64,000 bases of DNA from Mesocentrotus franciscanus. Taxonomy: Eukaryota > Echinodermata > Echinoidea > Camarodonta > Strongylocentrotidae. Within the stretch, counting starts at the first letter, position 1. Each line of letters begins with the position of its first letter. Below are positions 12,001 through 25,118 of the stretch, one piece after another. The position numbers were made by a program, and so were the translations under genes. The stretch lies in assembly GCA_037976565.1 (NCBI GenBank), contig CP137686.1, forward strand, positions 124,001-188,000. Direction: 5' to 3'. Under the pieces are notes generated by a model. That model saw only the letters and a program-made list of their open reading frames with translations, was not told where the DNA came from and ran no database searches.

Positions 12001-12009
12001 GTATTATTT

Positions 12010-13036
12010 TATTTTGATGCAACAGAGATTTACAAATCAAAACTTTTACTTTCTATACTTTGTGTACAGTAACATTCTTCTCATTTCGACATTATCAGCC
12101 GCTCATTCTCTATTTTCGTCCCCTATAATAAATATAAGGTATAATGTGTACATCATTAGGGATATGTTACAATAATTTATCTCAAGGAAGAGATGATGCC
12201 GGCATACAAGCAAATGGCGGAATATAAAACAACATGAAAGATGAAGATGCAAAACGACATTGACAGAAAGACAGAGATAGAAAGACAGACATACAGACAG
12301 ACAGAGAGTGGGAGAGAGAGAGGGGGAGAGATAGAAAGTTGGACGTAGTCTTTACTGTATTTATTATTATAATTGTCTCTCCAATCATCCCCCCCCCAGC
12401 TCCGATGTTTTTCTTTAGTTACTTTCTTTTTTGTTTGTTTATATCTGTCCGACGTAAATAAGTACCGTTAATATGGCATAATAAACTTTTTTTTCTTCAT
12501 ATCATTTTGATGCAACAGAGATTTACATTCAAAAGTTTTACTGTTTATATTTGTTGTACAATATTCTTCTCATTTTGAAATCATCAGGCGCTCGTTCTGT
12601 GTTTTCTTTCTCCATATCGAGGTTATGGTATGATAATTTATCTCAAGATCGAAATAAATACTTTCAGAATAAAAGCAAATAGCGGAACGGAAAACCGGGC
12701 GGAAAACAGTACCAAAGATGAAGATGGAAAATGGCGCTGAGAAAGCGAGTAAGAAGAGAGAGAGAGAGAGAAAGAGACATACAGAGAGAGAAACAATCAT
12801 TTATCATGTCATCTTTTCGTTTGTGGCATTTTACTAAATCATTTTTTTAATTATTCATTTATCTTTCCATGACTGTTATATATTTTGAATGAATATTACA
12901 GATAGGGTCAAATTTGGTTTTAGGTTATAATTATGAACAGCTCTGTTTATTTAGGAGTACGTCGAAACGCGATCTCAATAGAAATCGCGGAACAGAAATC
13001 ACTATGAGAGATGAAGCTTGAAAACGATGAAAACAG

Positions 13037-13072
<36 letters not shown>

Positions 13073-13443
13073 TTGGACGTATTGTTATTTATTATTATGC
13101 TATTTGTCTCTCCGATCAACCCCCCACTCACCTGCTCTGGATTACTTTTTACTTTCTTTTTTTCATCATGATTTACATTCAACAATTTTACTTTTTATAA
13201 TTATTGTACAGTAATATTCTTCTCATTTCGATATCATCAGGCGCTCGTTCTGTGCTTTTCTTCTTCATATCGAGGTTACTGATAATAGTTTATCTCAAGA
13301 TTCGGAATAAAAGCAATTAGCGGAACGGAAAACAATACCAGAGATGAAGATGGAAAAGGCGCTGAGAAAGCGAGTAAGAAAAGAGATAGAAATACAGAGA
13401 GAGAAAAGGAGAGAGAAAGAGAGAGAGAGAGAGAAAAAAAAAA

Positions 13444-13476
<33 letters not shown>

Positions 13477-14430
13477 CAGATAGAGAGAAAAACAATCATT
13501 TGTTATGTCATCTTTTCGTCTGTGACATTTTACTAAATCACATTTGTATTATTCCTTTATCTCTCCATGATTGTTATATATTTGAATGAATATTTCAGAT
13601 AGGGTCAAATTCGGTTCTACGTTACAATTATGATCAGCTATTTTTATTTAGGAAAACGTGGAAAGTGGAAACGCAATCTCATTAAAATTCGCGGAACAGA
13701 AAACACTATGAGAGATGAAGATGGAAAACGACATTGAGAAAACGAAAGAGGGAGAAAGTTGGGCGTATTGTTATTTATTATTACCGCTATATATGCTTTT
13801 TGTCTCTCCGATCAACCCCCACTCGCTCTGGATTCCTCTCTAGTTCCCATTTTTTCATCATGATTTACATTCGAAAGTTTTACTCTTTATAATTATTGTA
13901 CAGTAATATTCTTCTTATTTCGATTATAATCAGGCGCTCGTTCCGTGTTTTTCTTCTCCATGTCGAGGTTATGGTATAATAATTTATTTCAAGATCGAAA
14001 GGAATACTTTCGGAATAAAAGCAAATAGCGGAACGGAAATCAGTACCAGAGATGAAGATGGTGGAAAATGGCGCTGAGAAGGCGAGCAGGAGAGAGAGAA
14101 AGAGAGAAAGATAGAGAAATACAGGGACAGAAAAAGAGAGAGAGAAAGAGAGAGAGAGAGAAAGAGAAAAGCGAGAAAGAGACAGAGAGACAAAGAAAGA
14201 GACAATCTGAGATAGAAACAATCATTTCTTATGTCATCTTTTCGTCAGTGACATTTTACTAAATCACATTTGTATTATTCCTTTATCTTTCATTGATTGT
14301 TATATATTTGAATTAATATTATAGATAGGGTCAAATTCGGTAGTACGTTATAATTATGATCAGCTATTTTTATTTAGGAGTACGTGGAAACGAGATCTCA
14401 TTAAAATTCGCGGAACAGAAATCACTATGA
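12010..14430. repeat. Module B tandem array (about 0.5-0.7 kb period)
   Basis: Successive module starts at about 12016, 12509, 13169 and 13861. Most run through ATCGAAA.GAATACTTTC..AATAAAAGCAA, GGAAAACAGTACCAGAGATG and a GA tract (about 12298-12330, 12750-12793, 13035-13070, 13395-13492, 14085-14215). All reading frames here are low-complexity shadows of the GA/CT tracts. Confidence 0.75.
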
Positions 14431-14573
14431 GAGATGAAGCTTGAAAACGACAACTGCAAAACAACAAGACCCCCAAAAAAAGGGGGTTATTTTAACCCGA
14501 TATACATGTACATGTAGTATACATACAATCATACATGGATCCTCAATGCTGTATGTCAGCATCCAATTACCTT

Positions 14574-14665
14574 ATTTCCTCTCTTCTATTGTTGGAGTTT
14601 ATAACCATGACAACGACCTATACCCTCGGCCACGTCCATTGTTCCTCTTACGTAACTTAGCTGTA
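14574..14665. repeat. Module A, truncated copy 5
   Basis: Contains CTCTTCTATTGTTGGAGTTT to ACGTAACTTAGCTGTA, then breaks off into GC-rich sequence (14670-14850) that ends in the right terminal repeat of the nested element. Confidence 0.7.
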
Positions 14666-14856
14666 TAGGTGGCCCAGATCTGCGCATGCGCTATGTTCCT
14701 GCTCGTCGAAGCCGCTGGCCAGGCTTGAACGCACACGCATTGTACGGCCCGCTGAACGCACGCACGGCAGCGAACTGGCCATGGTCGAGTCTTTGATTTT
14801 TATTCTCGTTTGTGAGGCGGCTACCGGGCTGAATAATGTCGGAAGGAACGGGTTAA

Positions 14857-15877
14857 ATAACAATGGAATAGCAATGGGATGAGGGGGGATTTCGAGGCAC
14901 AATATCAAGTCTCCAAACAAGAATTCATGAATAAAAACATTGGCTTTATGGCCCGTACGTCATAATTGTCTTTACCGGCGAGAAAAAACTCCCTCGAGTC
15001 GGTAAACGCCAAAACCCTTTCTTCTTCTTTTCACTCCCTACCCTCGCACGCAAAATTGTATGAACATGAATTTATATCGACCTAATAAAGAACACATCTT
15101 TACAATGACATCGCTCAGCAATGGTTGAAGGTCGCTGAAGTATTCGGTCGCTTGCCGACCCCTCCACCTCCCCGACTGGATATGCCAGGTACGCCACTAC
15201 GTAGACATGACCTTAGTTTTGCGAGTTTGTGTTCAGTTGTTTTCTTTAACACTAAGTTCTCTTTGTATTTTAAAGCTTTGGGCCATTTGCAAAAATTTTG
15301 CTTCCTCACCCCGTGGTACCAATAAAAAGAAAGACAAGACACCACACGTTAGGCTTCCAACTTAAACCCTTAAATAGAGTCCGCTGGATTCTAACTTCTA
15401 AATCCACAATCAAGTTTTGGCCATGCAGGATGGTTTATCTGGACTTTATTATTCATTACAATATAAATTAGACAGCTGGTTCTTTTGATAATATTGTAAA
15501 CAACTGATTGCATTTTTTAACAGATCGTATTATTTTTAAACAACCCGTTTAAATGGTGTTTTTATTGTGTATGATCCATTCCTACGGAGTACAATATGCT
15601 TATTCGACACGAACGCTAAAACACGCTAAAAACGCTAGAACAACCTTTATAATTTAGCCGCAGAGGGAGCTAAATAGATATTGCGAATCTATCGATGTGG
15701 AGAAAAATTTAAACGCAGGATTCCTGCAAAAAAAGACGCGTCCGTCTTACAGACAAACACAATGCGGCTTTTGGTGGGCAAATCCCGCATCCGGGATTAG
15801 TGAATGCAGACTTCCCGCATGCGTTCTTAGGTTAAAACGCCGCGGCTTCTCGTGCATGGTATTTAATCCAAGGCGCC
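14857..15877. other. Right part of the large element
   Basis: Mostly AT-rich unique sequence, then a GC-richer inverted-repeat end (15700-15877). About 15465-15700 matches 31555-31770 of the second copy. No gene seen. Confidence 0.65.
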
Positions 15878-15880
15878 TTA

Positions 15881-16170
15881 ACGAGATCAATCGCCTCACT
15901 CTCTTTCAAAGTCTGAATTTACTCCTGATGAATATATGTTTCATCTAGCGTTGTTTCATTATTTGGGGTTCATTCATAGATTGACATGAAGCTATTTCTG
16001 AATATGCCTTTATTTTTCTCTCTTACTAACTCTATACTATACGTGTTCATCATTTTCAAACTCATCATATTGCTTATCTAAACTCTGCTATATATCAATT
16101 TCACGCATATACATGTAGCTGTACATTGTAAAGCTTATAACGTGATTATAATATCGTCGATGGTCATGCA
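15881..16170. other. H2A-H3 spacer resumes, copy 1
   Basis: Nearly identical to 22610-22900 in the uninterrupted unit. Noncoding. Confidence 0.8.
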
Positions 16171-16174
16171 GTGA

Positions 16175-16210
16175 TTCTTTCTTGGGGTTGTGGTGGCTCT
16201 GAAAAGAGCC
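16175..16210 (-). terminator. H3 (copy 1) stem-loop and downstream element
   Basis: Stem-loop GGCTCTTTTCAGAGCC (minus) at 16195-16210; CAAGAAAGAA at 16175-16184. Confidence 0.95.
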
Positions 16211-16257
16211 GTTTGTGTATGCGGTGCATGGGCTGTGCCGATGCTGTGCCGATCGCT

Positions 16258-16808
<551 letters not shown>

Positions 16809-17398
16809 TCAACCGGGTTGTTCTTTTGTTTAGCGGGTGACGGAAGGGAACTTGGCGACGCCGTATATGCAGCGTCAATAGAATGTGTCGAAAGGTGGCG
16901 CTACCACTTTAAAGCTGGGAACATGGCAAGCCGAGAATTCGGCTGCCAGTTACGAGAATATGCATTTTATCAAATTATGATGTAGATGATGTAGACGTTT
17001 GACTATGAGAGTCTGGCTCGACTGATTTTTGAGGGGCGGACGAGAGGGAGGAAGGCATGGGGACAAGCAAAATCCCTTCGCTTAACCGGCTTAACCTGTA
17101 ATATCTCATCAACCTGTCAAGAAATGATTGCAGGGATGTATACAATTGTCGACATGCTGGCATCTTGATTTGTAATTCTATTTTTTTTATGAACTCGATT
17201 ATTTTCTTCTCCCATCTATGCATAGCATCATGACTACACTTCAAATGCCCTAGATTAATATATATAAGCCAGTCTAACATTATGTTATACTGTTATATAA
17301 TGAGTTTTCATACACCTATCATAATTCTCCTTAAATTCTCAGTGTATTAAATGAAATTAAATTCTAAAAAGACGCTACGCTACATTTTTAGGAAATCA
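16809..17398. other. H2B-H3 spacer, copy 1
   Basis: Noncoding. A short self-complementary GCCGAGAATTCGGC lies at about 16931-16944. Nearly identical to 23538-24118. An antisense frame of about 100 codons has no histone or other family resemblance. Confidence 0.75.
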
Positions 17399-17435
17399 TT
17401 CTTTCTTGAATATTTGTGTGGCCCTGAAAAGGGCC
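17399..17435 (-). terminator. H2B (copy 2) stem-loop and downstream element
   Basis: Stem-loop GGCCCTTTTCAGGGCC (minus) at 17420-17435; purine-rich TTCAAGAAAG at about 17401-17410. This is the start of the one uninterrupted 6721-bp unit (to the equivalent point at 24141). Confidence 0.95.
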
Positions 17436-17469
17436 GTTGTATGTCCGATGAGAGCAGGATATGACTTGT

Positions 17470-17841
17470 CTACTTGGAAGTAGTGTATTTCGTCACTGCT
17501 TTGGTACCCTCGCTCACAGCGTGCTTCGCCAGCTCTCCGGGGAGGATAAGGCGGACGGCGGTCTGAATCTCGCGACTGCTGATGGTTGACTTCTTGTTGT
17601 ACTGAGCGAGGCGGGAAGATTCGCCGGCAATTCGCTCGAAGATGTCGTTGACGAAGCTGTTCATGATGATCATGGCCCGACTGGAGATGCCGGTATCAGG
17701 ATGAACCTGCTTGAGGACTTTGTAGATGTAGATACCATAACTCTCCTTCCTTTTCCTGTTCCTCTTCTTGCCACCGCTTGGCCGAGGGGCCTTGACTGCC
17801 TTCTTGGAGCCTTTCTTAGCAACTTGACCTGTTGGAGCCAT
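17470..17841 (-). CDS. H2B: Histone H2B, copy 2
   Basis: Intact 123-residue H2B, identical in protein to the copy at 62-433. Same start [14 protein letters not shown] and end KYTTSK. The promoter is immediately upstream, the stem-loop 35 bp downstream. Near-identity of coding and spacer sequence between units shows recent homogenisation of the array. Confidence 0.97.
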   Translation of the reverse strand: MAPTGQVAKKGSKKAVKAPRPSGGKKRNRKRKESYGIYIYKVLKQVHPDTGISSRAMIIMNSFVNDIFERIAGESSRLAQYNKKSTISSREIQTAVRLILPGELAKHAVSEGTKAVTKYTTSK

Positions 17842-17932
17842 GATGAAATGAGGTTTTCTGGTCTGTAAAGATGGAAGCGTGCGTCAAGCGAATATTCTTT
17901 GGATAATGTGAATGGCCAGCGAGAACGATTCC

Positions 17933-18021
17933 TTTTTATACGCGGGGCCGGATCCGTATGCTGCGGTCCGTATGCAAATGAGCATTTGTCTCGATCGGCG
18001 GGGATCCGATCCTTTCATTGG
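17933..18021 (-). promoter_or_regulatory. H2B (copy 2) promoter motifs
   Basis: TATAAAAA (minus) at 17933-17940, GATCC at 17951-17955, octamer ATTTGCAT at 17972-17979, CCAAT at 18017-18021. Confidence 0.85.
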
Positions 18022-19120
18022 TCTAGGCGTCGCGGAATTGGTGCCTGCACCATCCCTTGCCCAGAGATGGCGACATACAGATCCTACGTTCCAATATAGG
18101 ATCTCCATGCAATATTCAATTCCCAAAGAATGAAACATATGAAAAATTGATTATAATTCCTCACTTTCTCTTGTACAAAATTATAGAAGCACAACAATTA
18201 ACAAAATAAGATATGAGAAAGGAAAAGGGGCAAGAAAATCAAAAGCAAGAGAGAAGAGAACGATTTTGATGAGTATCAGTTTACCCGAATATGGAATATG
18301 TCGAAACTTTTCTTCCAAGACATACTTGCACCGGGTTTGATTCAATCCTACTTTTGACATTACCTCGGATATATATATATATATGCAAGGCGCTGTATTA
18401 AGCGCTATACGAATCCATGTGTATTATCATTTTCATTATGAAAACAACATCCATTTATTTATTCAGTTTTTTATTTATATATCTTTTATCACAGAGTGGC
18501 CTGTTCAGTAAGTAACATATACATTTTTTTAATAATGAATCAGAATTCTCTTTCTTTACCTAGGACTCTCAATACATTAGGACCCTCGTACTCCAAATGC
18601 CAATGTCTAGACACTATTTCCAACTAGATTTCATACTGCTTTCTGTTTCATAATTTGCCTTTTCGTTTGGAATACATACATGACTATATCAATCAATTTT
18701 GGTATTCCTAATGTCTTTCTTAACTGAGCCTAAGTAGTGAACTCTTAAAAGTATATGTTGCCTTTTTCAAAGTCTAATACATACCGAAATATGCTAATAG
18801 TTACTTTTCATCGGATTTAAAAACTTGAAAATACTTTGTATATTTGTTTATACATGTTCTTAATTGTTCTTTGTTTATGTTCATGACTTTGTTATTATTA
18901 TAATTATTATACTTATTTTGAACTATAGTTTATTATTATGTTTAACAGGGTCTCATGGAAGACCACCATTGTTGGGGAAAATGAGTCACCCTGTCTGTCT
19001 AAATTTCAGAAATACATCAATCAATCAATCTCACCTCTTCTGGGAGGTACAGTTTTGCCTTATTCACGGCTTCTTTCTTCTCCTTCTTCTTTACTTTCAC
19101 GGTATTAACATACAAGTCGA
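18022..19120. other. H4-H2B spacer, copy 2, with LINE 3'-end fragment
   Basis: Counterpart of 612-1716. It includes the CAATCAATC-tailed LINE-like fragment at about 18848-19030. No gene. Confidence 0.7.
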
Positions 19121-19123
19121 GTA

Positions 19124-19159
19124 TTCTTTCTTGAATATTTGGTGGCTCTGAAAAGAGCC
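19124..19159 (-). terminator. H4 (copy 2) stem-loop and downstream element
   Basis: Stem-loop GGCTCTTTTCAGAGCC (minus) at 19144-19159; CAAGAAAGAA about 10 bp beyond it. Confidence 0.95.
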
Positions 19160-19190
19160 GTTTTTTTTCTTAGAGAGAGGTCTGCTACAC

Positions 19191-20206
<1,016 letters not shown>

Positions 20207-20208
20207 GT

Positions 20209-20243
20209 TCTTTCTTGGACATGTGGTGGCTCTGAAAAGAGCC
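20209..20243 (-). terminator. H1 (copy 2) stem-loop and downstream element
   Basis: Stem-loop GGCTCTTTTCAGAGCC (minus) at 20228-20243; CAAGAAAGAA just beyond it. Confidence 0.95.
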
Positions 20244-20275
20244 GTTTTGGTAGGATTGGAAAGTGGGCGTGCAAA

Positions 20276-20886
20276 TCACTTGGACTTTGCAGACTTCTTT
20301 GCCGCAGGCTTCTTGCTCTTGGGCTTGGCAGTCTTCGGTTTCTTTGCGGCTGCCTTCTTGGGCGTCTTCTTTGGTGTTGATTTCTTGGCTGCTGCCTTCT
20401 TGGGCGCCTTCTTCGGAGTCTTCTTCTTGTCGGTTGTCTTCTTTGCTGGCTTCTTCGCTTTCTTGGGGCTGTCTTGACCTTCTTTGCGGCGGCTGCCTTC
20501 TGCTGTTTCTCCTTCTTTGCTGCAGCCTTTTCCTTGGCCTTCTCACGCTGTGCTTGCAGTTTCGCCTTCTCCTTCTCCTTCTTGGCCTTCTCCGACGCCT
20601 GTGCCTTGGCCGCCTGCACATTCAGCTTGAAAGACCCCGAAGCTCCTTTCCCTTCGTCTGCACCAGTTTGCCCTTCTCCACGCCAGACTTTAGGGCCCGC
20701 TTGATGAATAGGAGCTGTCGGTCCATCTGCACATCGAAATTGGTAGCGATGTACTTTTTAATTGCCTGAAGCGAGGAGCCATTGCGGTCCTTCAACTCGG
20801 CGATTGCTGTCGCCACCATCTCGGCAGCAGGGGTGGGCCGCCGGCTTCTTAGTAGTAACCTTCTTAGTGCTATCCTTCTCAGCCAT
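20276..20886 (-). CDS. H1: Histone H1, copy 2 (three one-base frameshifts)
   Basis: Same protein as the copy at 2867-3475. Here the C-terminus is intact: the last codons read [12 protein letters not shown] then stop. Three lesions remain, identical to those of copy 1: one surplus C in the C run near 20831, one missing G near 20646 and one missing C near 20467. Their net effect is zero, so the span corrected for them would be 612 bp, 203 residues plus stop. The globular winged-helix domain covers roughly residues 20-90; the rest is a Lys/Ala/Pro tail that binds linker DNA. Confidence 0.87.
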
Positions 20887-21026
20887 CTTGGTATACTGTT
20901 CGTCGGGAGGTGAACAAAACAAGTAACCATTTCTCGGGAACGTCAGCAATATACGGCATGGATGCGTACGTGGGGGGAAACAATCCCGGGTCGTTCGCCC
21001 CCATGACTGCATGCCAGTTTGTGTTT
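20887..21026 (-). promoter_or_regulatory. H1 (copy 2) promoter motifs
   Basis: TATATT-like box at 20948-20953 and the H1 AAACACA element (minus) at 21020-21026. Confidence 0.7.
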
Positions 21027-21102
21027 GTTTTCAGAATTTTTTTCTCTTTTCTTTTCCATATATATGCTCTTATCCTTCTCCCCCCTCCCCTTCTTCTTCT
21101 TC

Positions 21103-21134
<32 letters not shown>

Positions 21135-21352
21135 CTTCTTCTTCTTCTTCTTCTCCTTCTCCTTCTCCGTAATATTCTTGTCTTTCTTCTTCATCTTTTC
21201 CCCCTTCCTATATGTACAATGTTATATGAATTTGAAAAAGATAACTTATCACAAGCAGATGTAATACGCAAAACATCTACAAGTGGCGATAACGCCATTA
21301 ACCAAGCTTTCACGGTTTCGTCACCCCCTCTTGAAACGCAGTCAAATTCAGG

Positions 21353-21394
<42 letters not shown>

Positions 21395-21626
21395 TTGTTT
21401 CCAATTATAATGCAGACTAAAAAGCTGATGTTTCGCATGATCACCATACTAGTAGTAACTGTACATTTATTTGTAATTAACCTCTTTGCTTAATTTTTTT
21501 TTATTTACTGCTTTATACACATACTTTTACATAGCATATATGGTTATATACATATATATATATATATATATAACAATCATTAAGACTTCATTCATCTTAA
21601 GTCTATCTATCGTGTTATAGGCTACT

Positions 21627-21661
<35 letters not shown>

Positions 21662-21715
21662 GGTTGGGGCAACTGTGGGGGAGGAGGATTCATAAATAAA
21701 ACAATTCTTTCGTGA
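21027..21715. repeat. H2A-H1 spacer microsatellites, copy 2
   Basis: CTT/TTC tract (about 21090-21168), TA tract (about 21355-21392), second TA tract (about 21551-21572) and GA tract (about 21630-21658). Noncoding. The long plus-strand reading frame through it is a low-complexity shadow. Confidence 0.85.
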
Positions 21716-21724
21716 GTAATTGGT

Positions 21725-21740
21725 GGCCCTGATAAGGGCC
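21725..21740 (-). terminator. H2A (copy 2) variant stem-loop
   Basis: GGCCCTTATCAGGGCC on the minus strand, loop TATC, as in copy 1. Confidence 0.9.
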
Positions 21741-21771
21741 GTTGAGGTGTCAGGATTTGCAGGAGCAAACT

Positions 21772-22297
<526 letters not shown>

Positions 22298-22915
22298 CAG
22301 CGGGCAGCTGACCGCATCTCATCATTCTGTTTCGCAGCAATAGTGAATGGTGCCATCTCGCGGCGACTTCTCCATTTTCTCCACTGATATCACAACTAGT
22401 ACTAAATCAGATTGTACAGGGTTTCTTGAATCTCGTACATTCTTTCAAAACAGGTCAATTCAAATATTTGGGACGACAACGCCTGAAAGTGTGCTAAAAC
22501 TGTAACCCGTTCCAAGTACATACATTGACAAAAGAAAGTGCACGGTGTCACTATTCCTAATATTTTAAGGTTCTATATGTCATTATGTGTTATATTACAT
22601 GTTATATTAACGAGATCAATCGCCTTACTCTCTTTCAAAGTCTGAATTTACTCCTGATGAATATATGTTTCATCTAGCGTTGTTTCATTATTTGGGGTTC
22701 ATTCATAGATTGACATGAAGCTATTTCTGAATATGCCTTTATTTTCTCTCTTACTAACTCTATACTATACGTGTTCATCATTTTCAAACTCATCATATTG
22801 CTTATCTAAACTCTGTTATATATCAATTTCACGCATATACATGTAGCTGTACATTGTAAAGCTTATAACGTGATTATAATATCGTCGATGGTCATGCAGT
22901 GATTCTTTCTTGGGG
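22298..22915. other. Uninterrupted H3-H2A spacer with the empty insertion site
   Basis: The sequence runs straight through TTATATTAACGAGATC (22602-22617). This is the pre-integration state of the site occupied by the 10.7-kb element in unit 1. Noncoding. Confidence 0.85.
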
Positions 22916-22922
22916 TTGTGGT

Positions 22923-23398
<476 letters not shown>

Positions 23399-23474
23399 AG
23401 GTTGCAGAGAGACAGTAGGTTCAGTGTCTAAGACGAGTAACGGGATGAAACGAGCAACACTGGCAATTCTCAGC

Positions 23475-23537
23475 TATTTATTGAGCTGCGAAGGATCCTG
23501 GTGTCGTAGCTTACGTTTGTAAAGCTCTTTTGATTGG
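23475..23537 (-). promoter_or_regulatory. H3 (copy 2) promoter, degraded TATA
   Basis: TATTTATT (plus) replaces TATTTATA at about 23475-23482. GGATCC at about 23493-23498 and CCAAT (minus) at 23533-23537 are kept. Confidence 0.65.
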
Positions 23538-24119
23538 TCAACCGGGTTGTTCTTTTGTTTAGCGGGTGACGGGAAGGGAAGGCGACGCCGTATATGCAGC
23601 GTCAATAGAATGTGTCGAAGGTGGCGCTACCACTTTAAAGCTGGGAACATGGCAAGCCGAGAATTCGGCTGCCAGTTACGCAATATGCATTTTATCAAAT
23701 TATGATGTAGATGATGTAGACGTTTGACTATGAGAGTCTGGCTCGACTGATTTTTGAGGGCGGACGAGAGGGAGGAAGGCATGGGGACAAGCAAAATCCC
23801 TTCGCTTAACCGGCTTAACCTGTAATATCTCATCAACCTGTCAAGAAATGATTGCAGGGATGTATACAATTGTCGACATGCTGGCATCTTGATTTGTAAT
23901 TCTATTTTTTTTATGAACTCGATTATTTTCTTCTCCCATCTATGCATAGCATCATGACTACACTTCAAATGCCTAGATTAATATATATAAGCCAGTCTAA
24001 CATTATGTTATACTGTTATATAATGAGTTTTCATACACCTATCATAATTCTCCTTAAATTCTCAGTGTATTAAATGAAATTAAATTCTAAAAAGACGCTA
24101 CGCTACATTTTTGAAATCA
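23538..24119. other. H2B-H3 spacer, copy 2
   Basis: Counterpart of 16809-17398. Noncoding. Confidence 0.75.
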
Positions 24120-24156
24120 TTCTTTCTTGAATATTTGTGTGGCCCTGAAAAGGGCC
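24120..24156 (-). terminator. H2B (copy 3) stem-loop and downstream element
   Basis: Stem-loop GGCCCTTTTCAGGGCC (minus) at 24141-24156 and CAAGAAAG just beyond it. Marks the end of the 6721-bp unit period. Confidence 0.93.
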
Positions 24157-24190
24157 GTTGTATGTCCGATGAGAGCAGGATATGACTTGT

Positions 24191-24556
24191 CTACTTGGAA
24201 GTAGTGTATTTCGTCACTGCTTTGGTACCCTCGCTCACAGCGTGCTTAGCTCTCCGGGGAGGATAAGGCGGACGGCGGTCTGAATCTCGCGACTGCTGAT
24301 GGTTGACTTCTTGTTGTACTGAGCGAGGCGGGAAGATTCGCCGGCAATTCGCTCGAAGATGTCGTTGACGAAGCTGTTCATGATGATCATGGCCCGACTG
24401 GAGATGCCGGTATCAGGATGAACCTGCTTGAGGACTTTGTAGATGTAGATACCATAACTCTCCTTCCTTTTCCTGTTCCTCTTCTTGCCACCGCTTGGCA
24501 GGGGCCTTGACTGCCTTCTTGGAGCCTTTCTTAGCAACTTGACCTGTTGGAGCCAT
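24191..24556 (-). pseudogene. H2B: Histone H2B, copy 3 (two deletions)
   Basis: Relative to the intact copies there is a 2-bp loss near codon 20 (about 24498) and a 4-bp loss near the [10 protein letters not shown] region (about 24247). Most of the protein is therefore out of frame from the ATG at 24556. The histone-fold core itself is unchanged in the shifted frame. The gene lies 60 bp from the N gap, so assembly error is likely. Its promoter is in the gap. Confidence 0.82.
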
Positions 24557-24618
24557 GATGAAATGAGGTTTTTTCTGGTCTGTAAAGATGGAAGCGTGCG
24601 TCAAGCGAATATTCTTTG

Positions 24619-25118
24619 NNNNNNNNNNNNNNNNNNNNNNNNNNNNNNNNNNNNNNNNNNNNNNNNNNNNNNNNNNNNNNNNNNNNNNNNNNNNNNNNNN
24701 NNNNNNNNNNNNNNNNNNNNNNNNNNNNNNNNNNNNNNNNNNNNNNNNNNNNNNNNNNNNNNNNNNNNNNNNNNNNNNNNNNNNNNNNNNNNNNNNNNNN
24801 NNNNNNNNNNNNNNNNNNNNNNNNNNNNNNNNNNNNNNNNNNNNNNNNNNNNNNNNNNNNNNNNNNNNNNNNNNNNNNNNNNNNNNNNNNNNNNNNNNNN
24901 NNNNNNNNNNNNNNNNNNNNNNNNNNNNNNNNNNNNNNNNNNNNNNNNNNNNNNNNNNNNNNNNNNNNNNNNNNNNNNNNNNNNNNNNNNNNNNNNNNNN
25001 NNNNNNNNNNNNNNNNNNNNNNNNNNNNNNNNNNNNNNNNNNNNNNNNNNNNNNNNNNNNNNNNNNNNNNNNNNNNNNNNNNNNNNNNNNNNNNNNNNNN
25101 NNNNNNNNNNNNNNNNNN
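24619..25118. other. Assembly gap, 500 N
   Basis: Exactly 500 N, a conventional placeholder for a gap of unknown size. It lies between the histone array and the TGGCC satellite. More histone units may be missing here. Confidence 0.98.

Larger units (their letters stand above)
10957..14852. mobile_element. Nested 3.9-kb TTAA element (piggyBac-like ends)
   Basis: The ends are perfect 13-bp inverted repeats CCCGTTCCTTCCG, flanked by TTAA at 10953-10956 and 14853-14856. The second copy of the host element has this site empty (TTTATGTTAAATAACAATGG at about 30940-30959). TTAA duplication with CCC..GGG termini is the piggyBac signature. No transposase frame is present. A subterminal hairpin follows the left end: CGGGAACCTG (10968-10977) pairs with CAGGTTCCCG (10984-10993). 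The interior holds modules A and B like the host element, so the same modules occur in both elements. Confidence 0.75.
5177..15877. mobile_element. 10.7-kb PIF/Harbinger-like non-autonomous DNA element
   Basis: Both ends carry GGCGCCTTGGAT in inverted orientation (5177-5188 and 15866-15877). More inverted blocks lie further in (GCCGCGGCGT, ACGCATGCGGGA). The flanks are TTA at 5174-5176 and TTA at 15878-15880. The next histone unit has the empty site with a single TTA (22607-22609). A 3-bp TWA duplication and GG..CC ends fit the PIF/Harbinger superfamily. No transposase or Myb-like protein is encoded: the reading frames inside are GA/CT microsatellite translations or short. The interior is built of repeated modules and carries a nested TTAA element. 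It separates H3 from the H2A promoter. The superfamily call is inference from the ends only. Confidence 0.75.

Noticed and set aside
7960..14260. Many Arg/Glu, Lys/Glu or Ser/Leu-rich open frames on both strands
   Set aside because: They coincide with GA/CT microsatellites of module B and have no conserved protein outside the tracts.
16975..17280. 101-codon frame in the H2B-H3 spacer
   Set aside because: No resemblance to any histone or other family; the version at 23627-23968 is frameshifted without sign of coding constraint.
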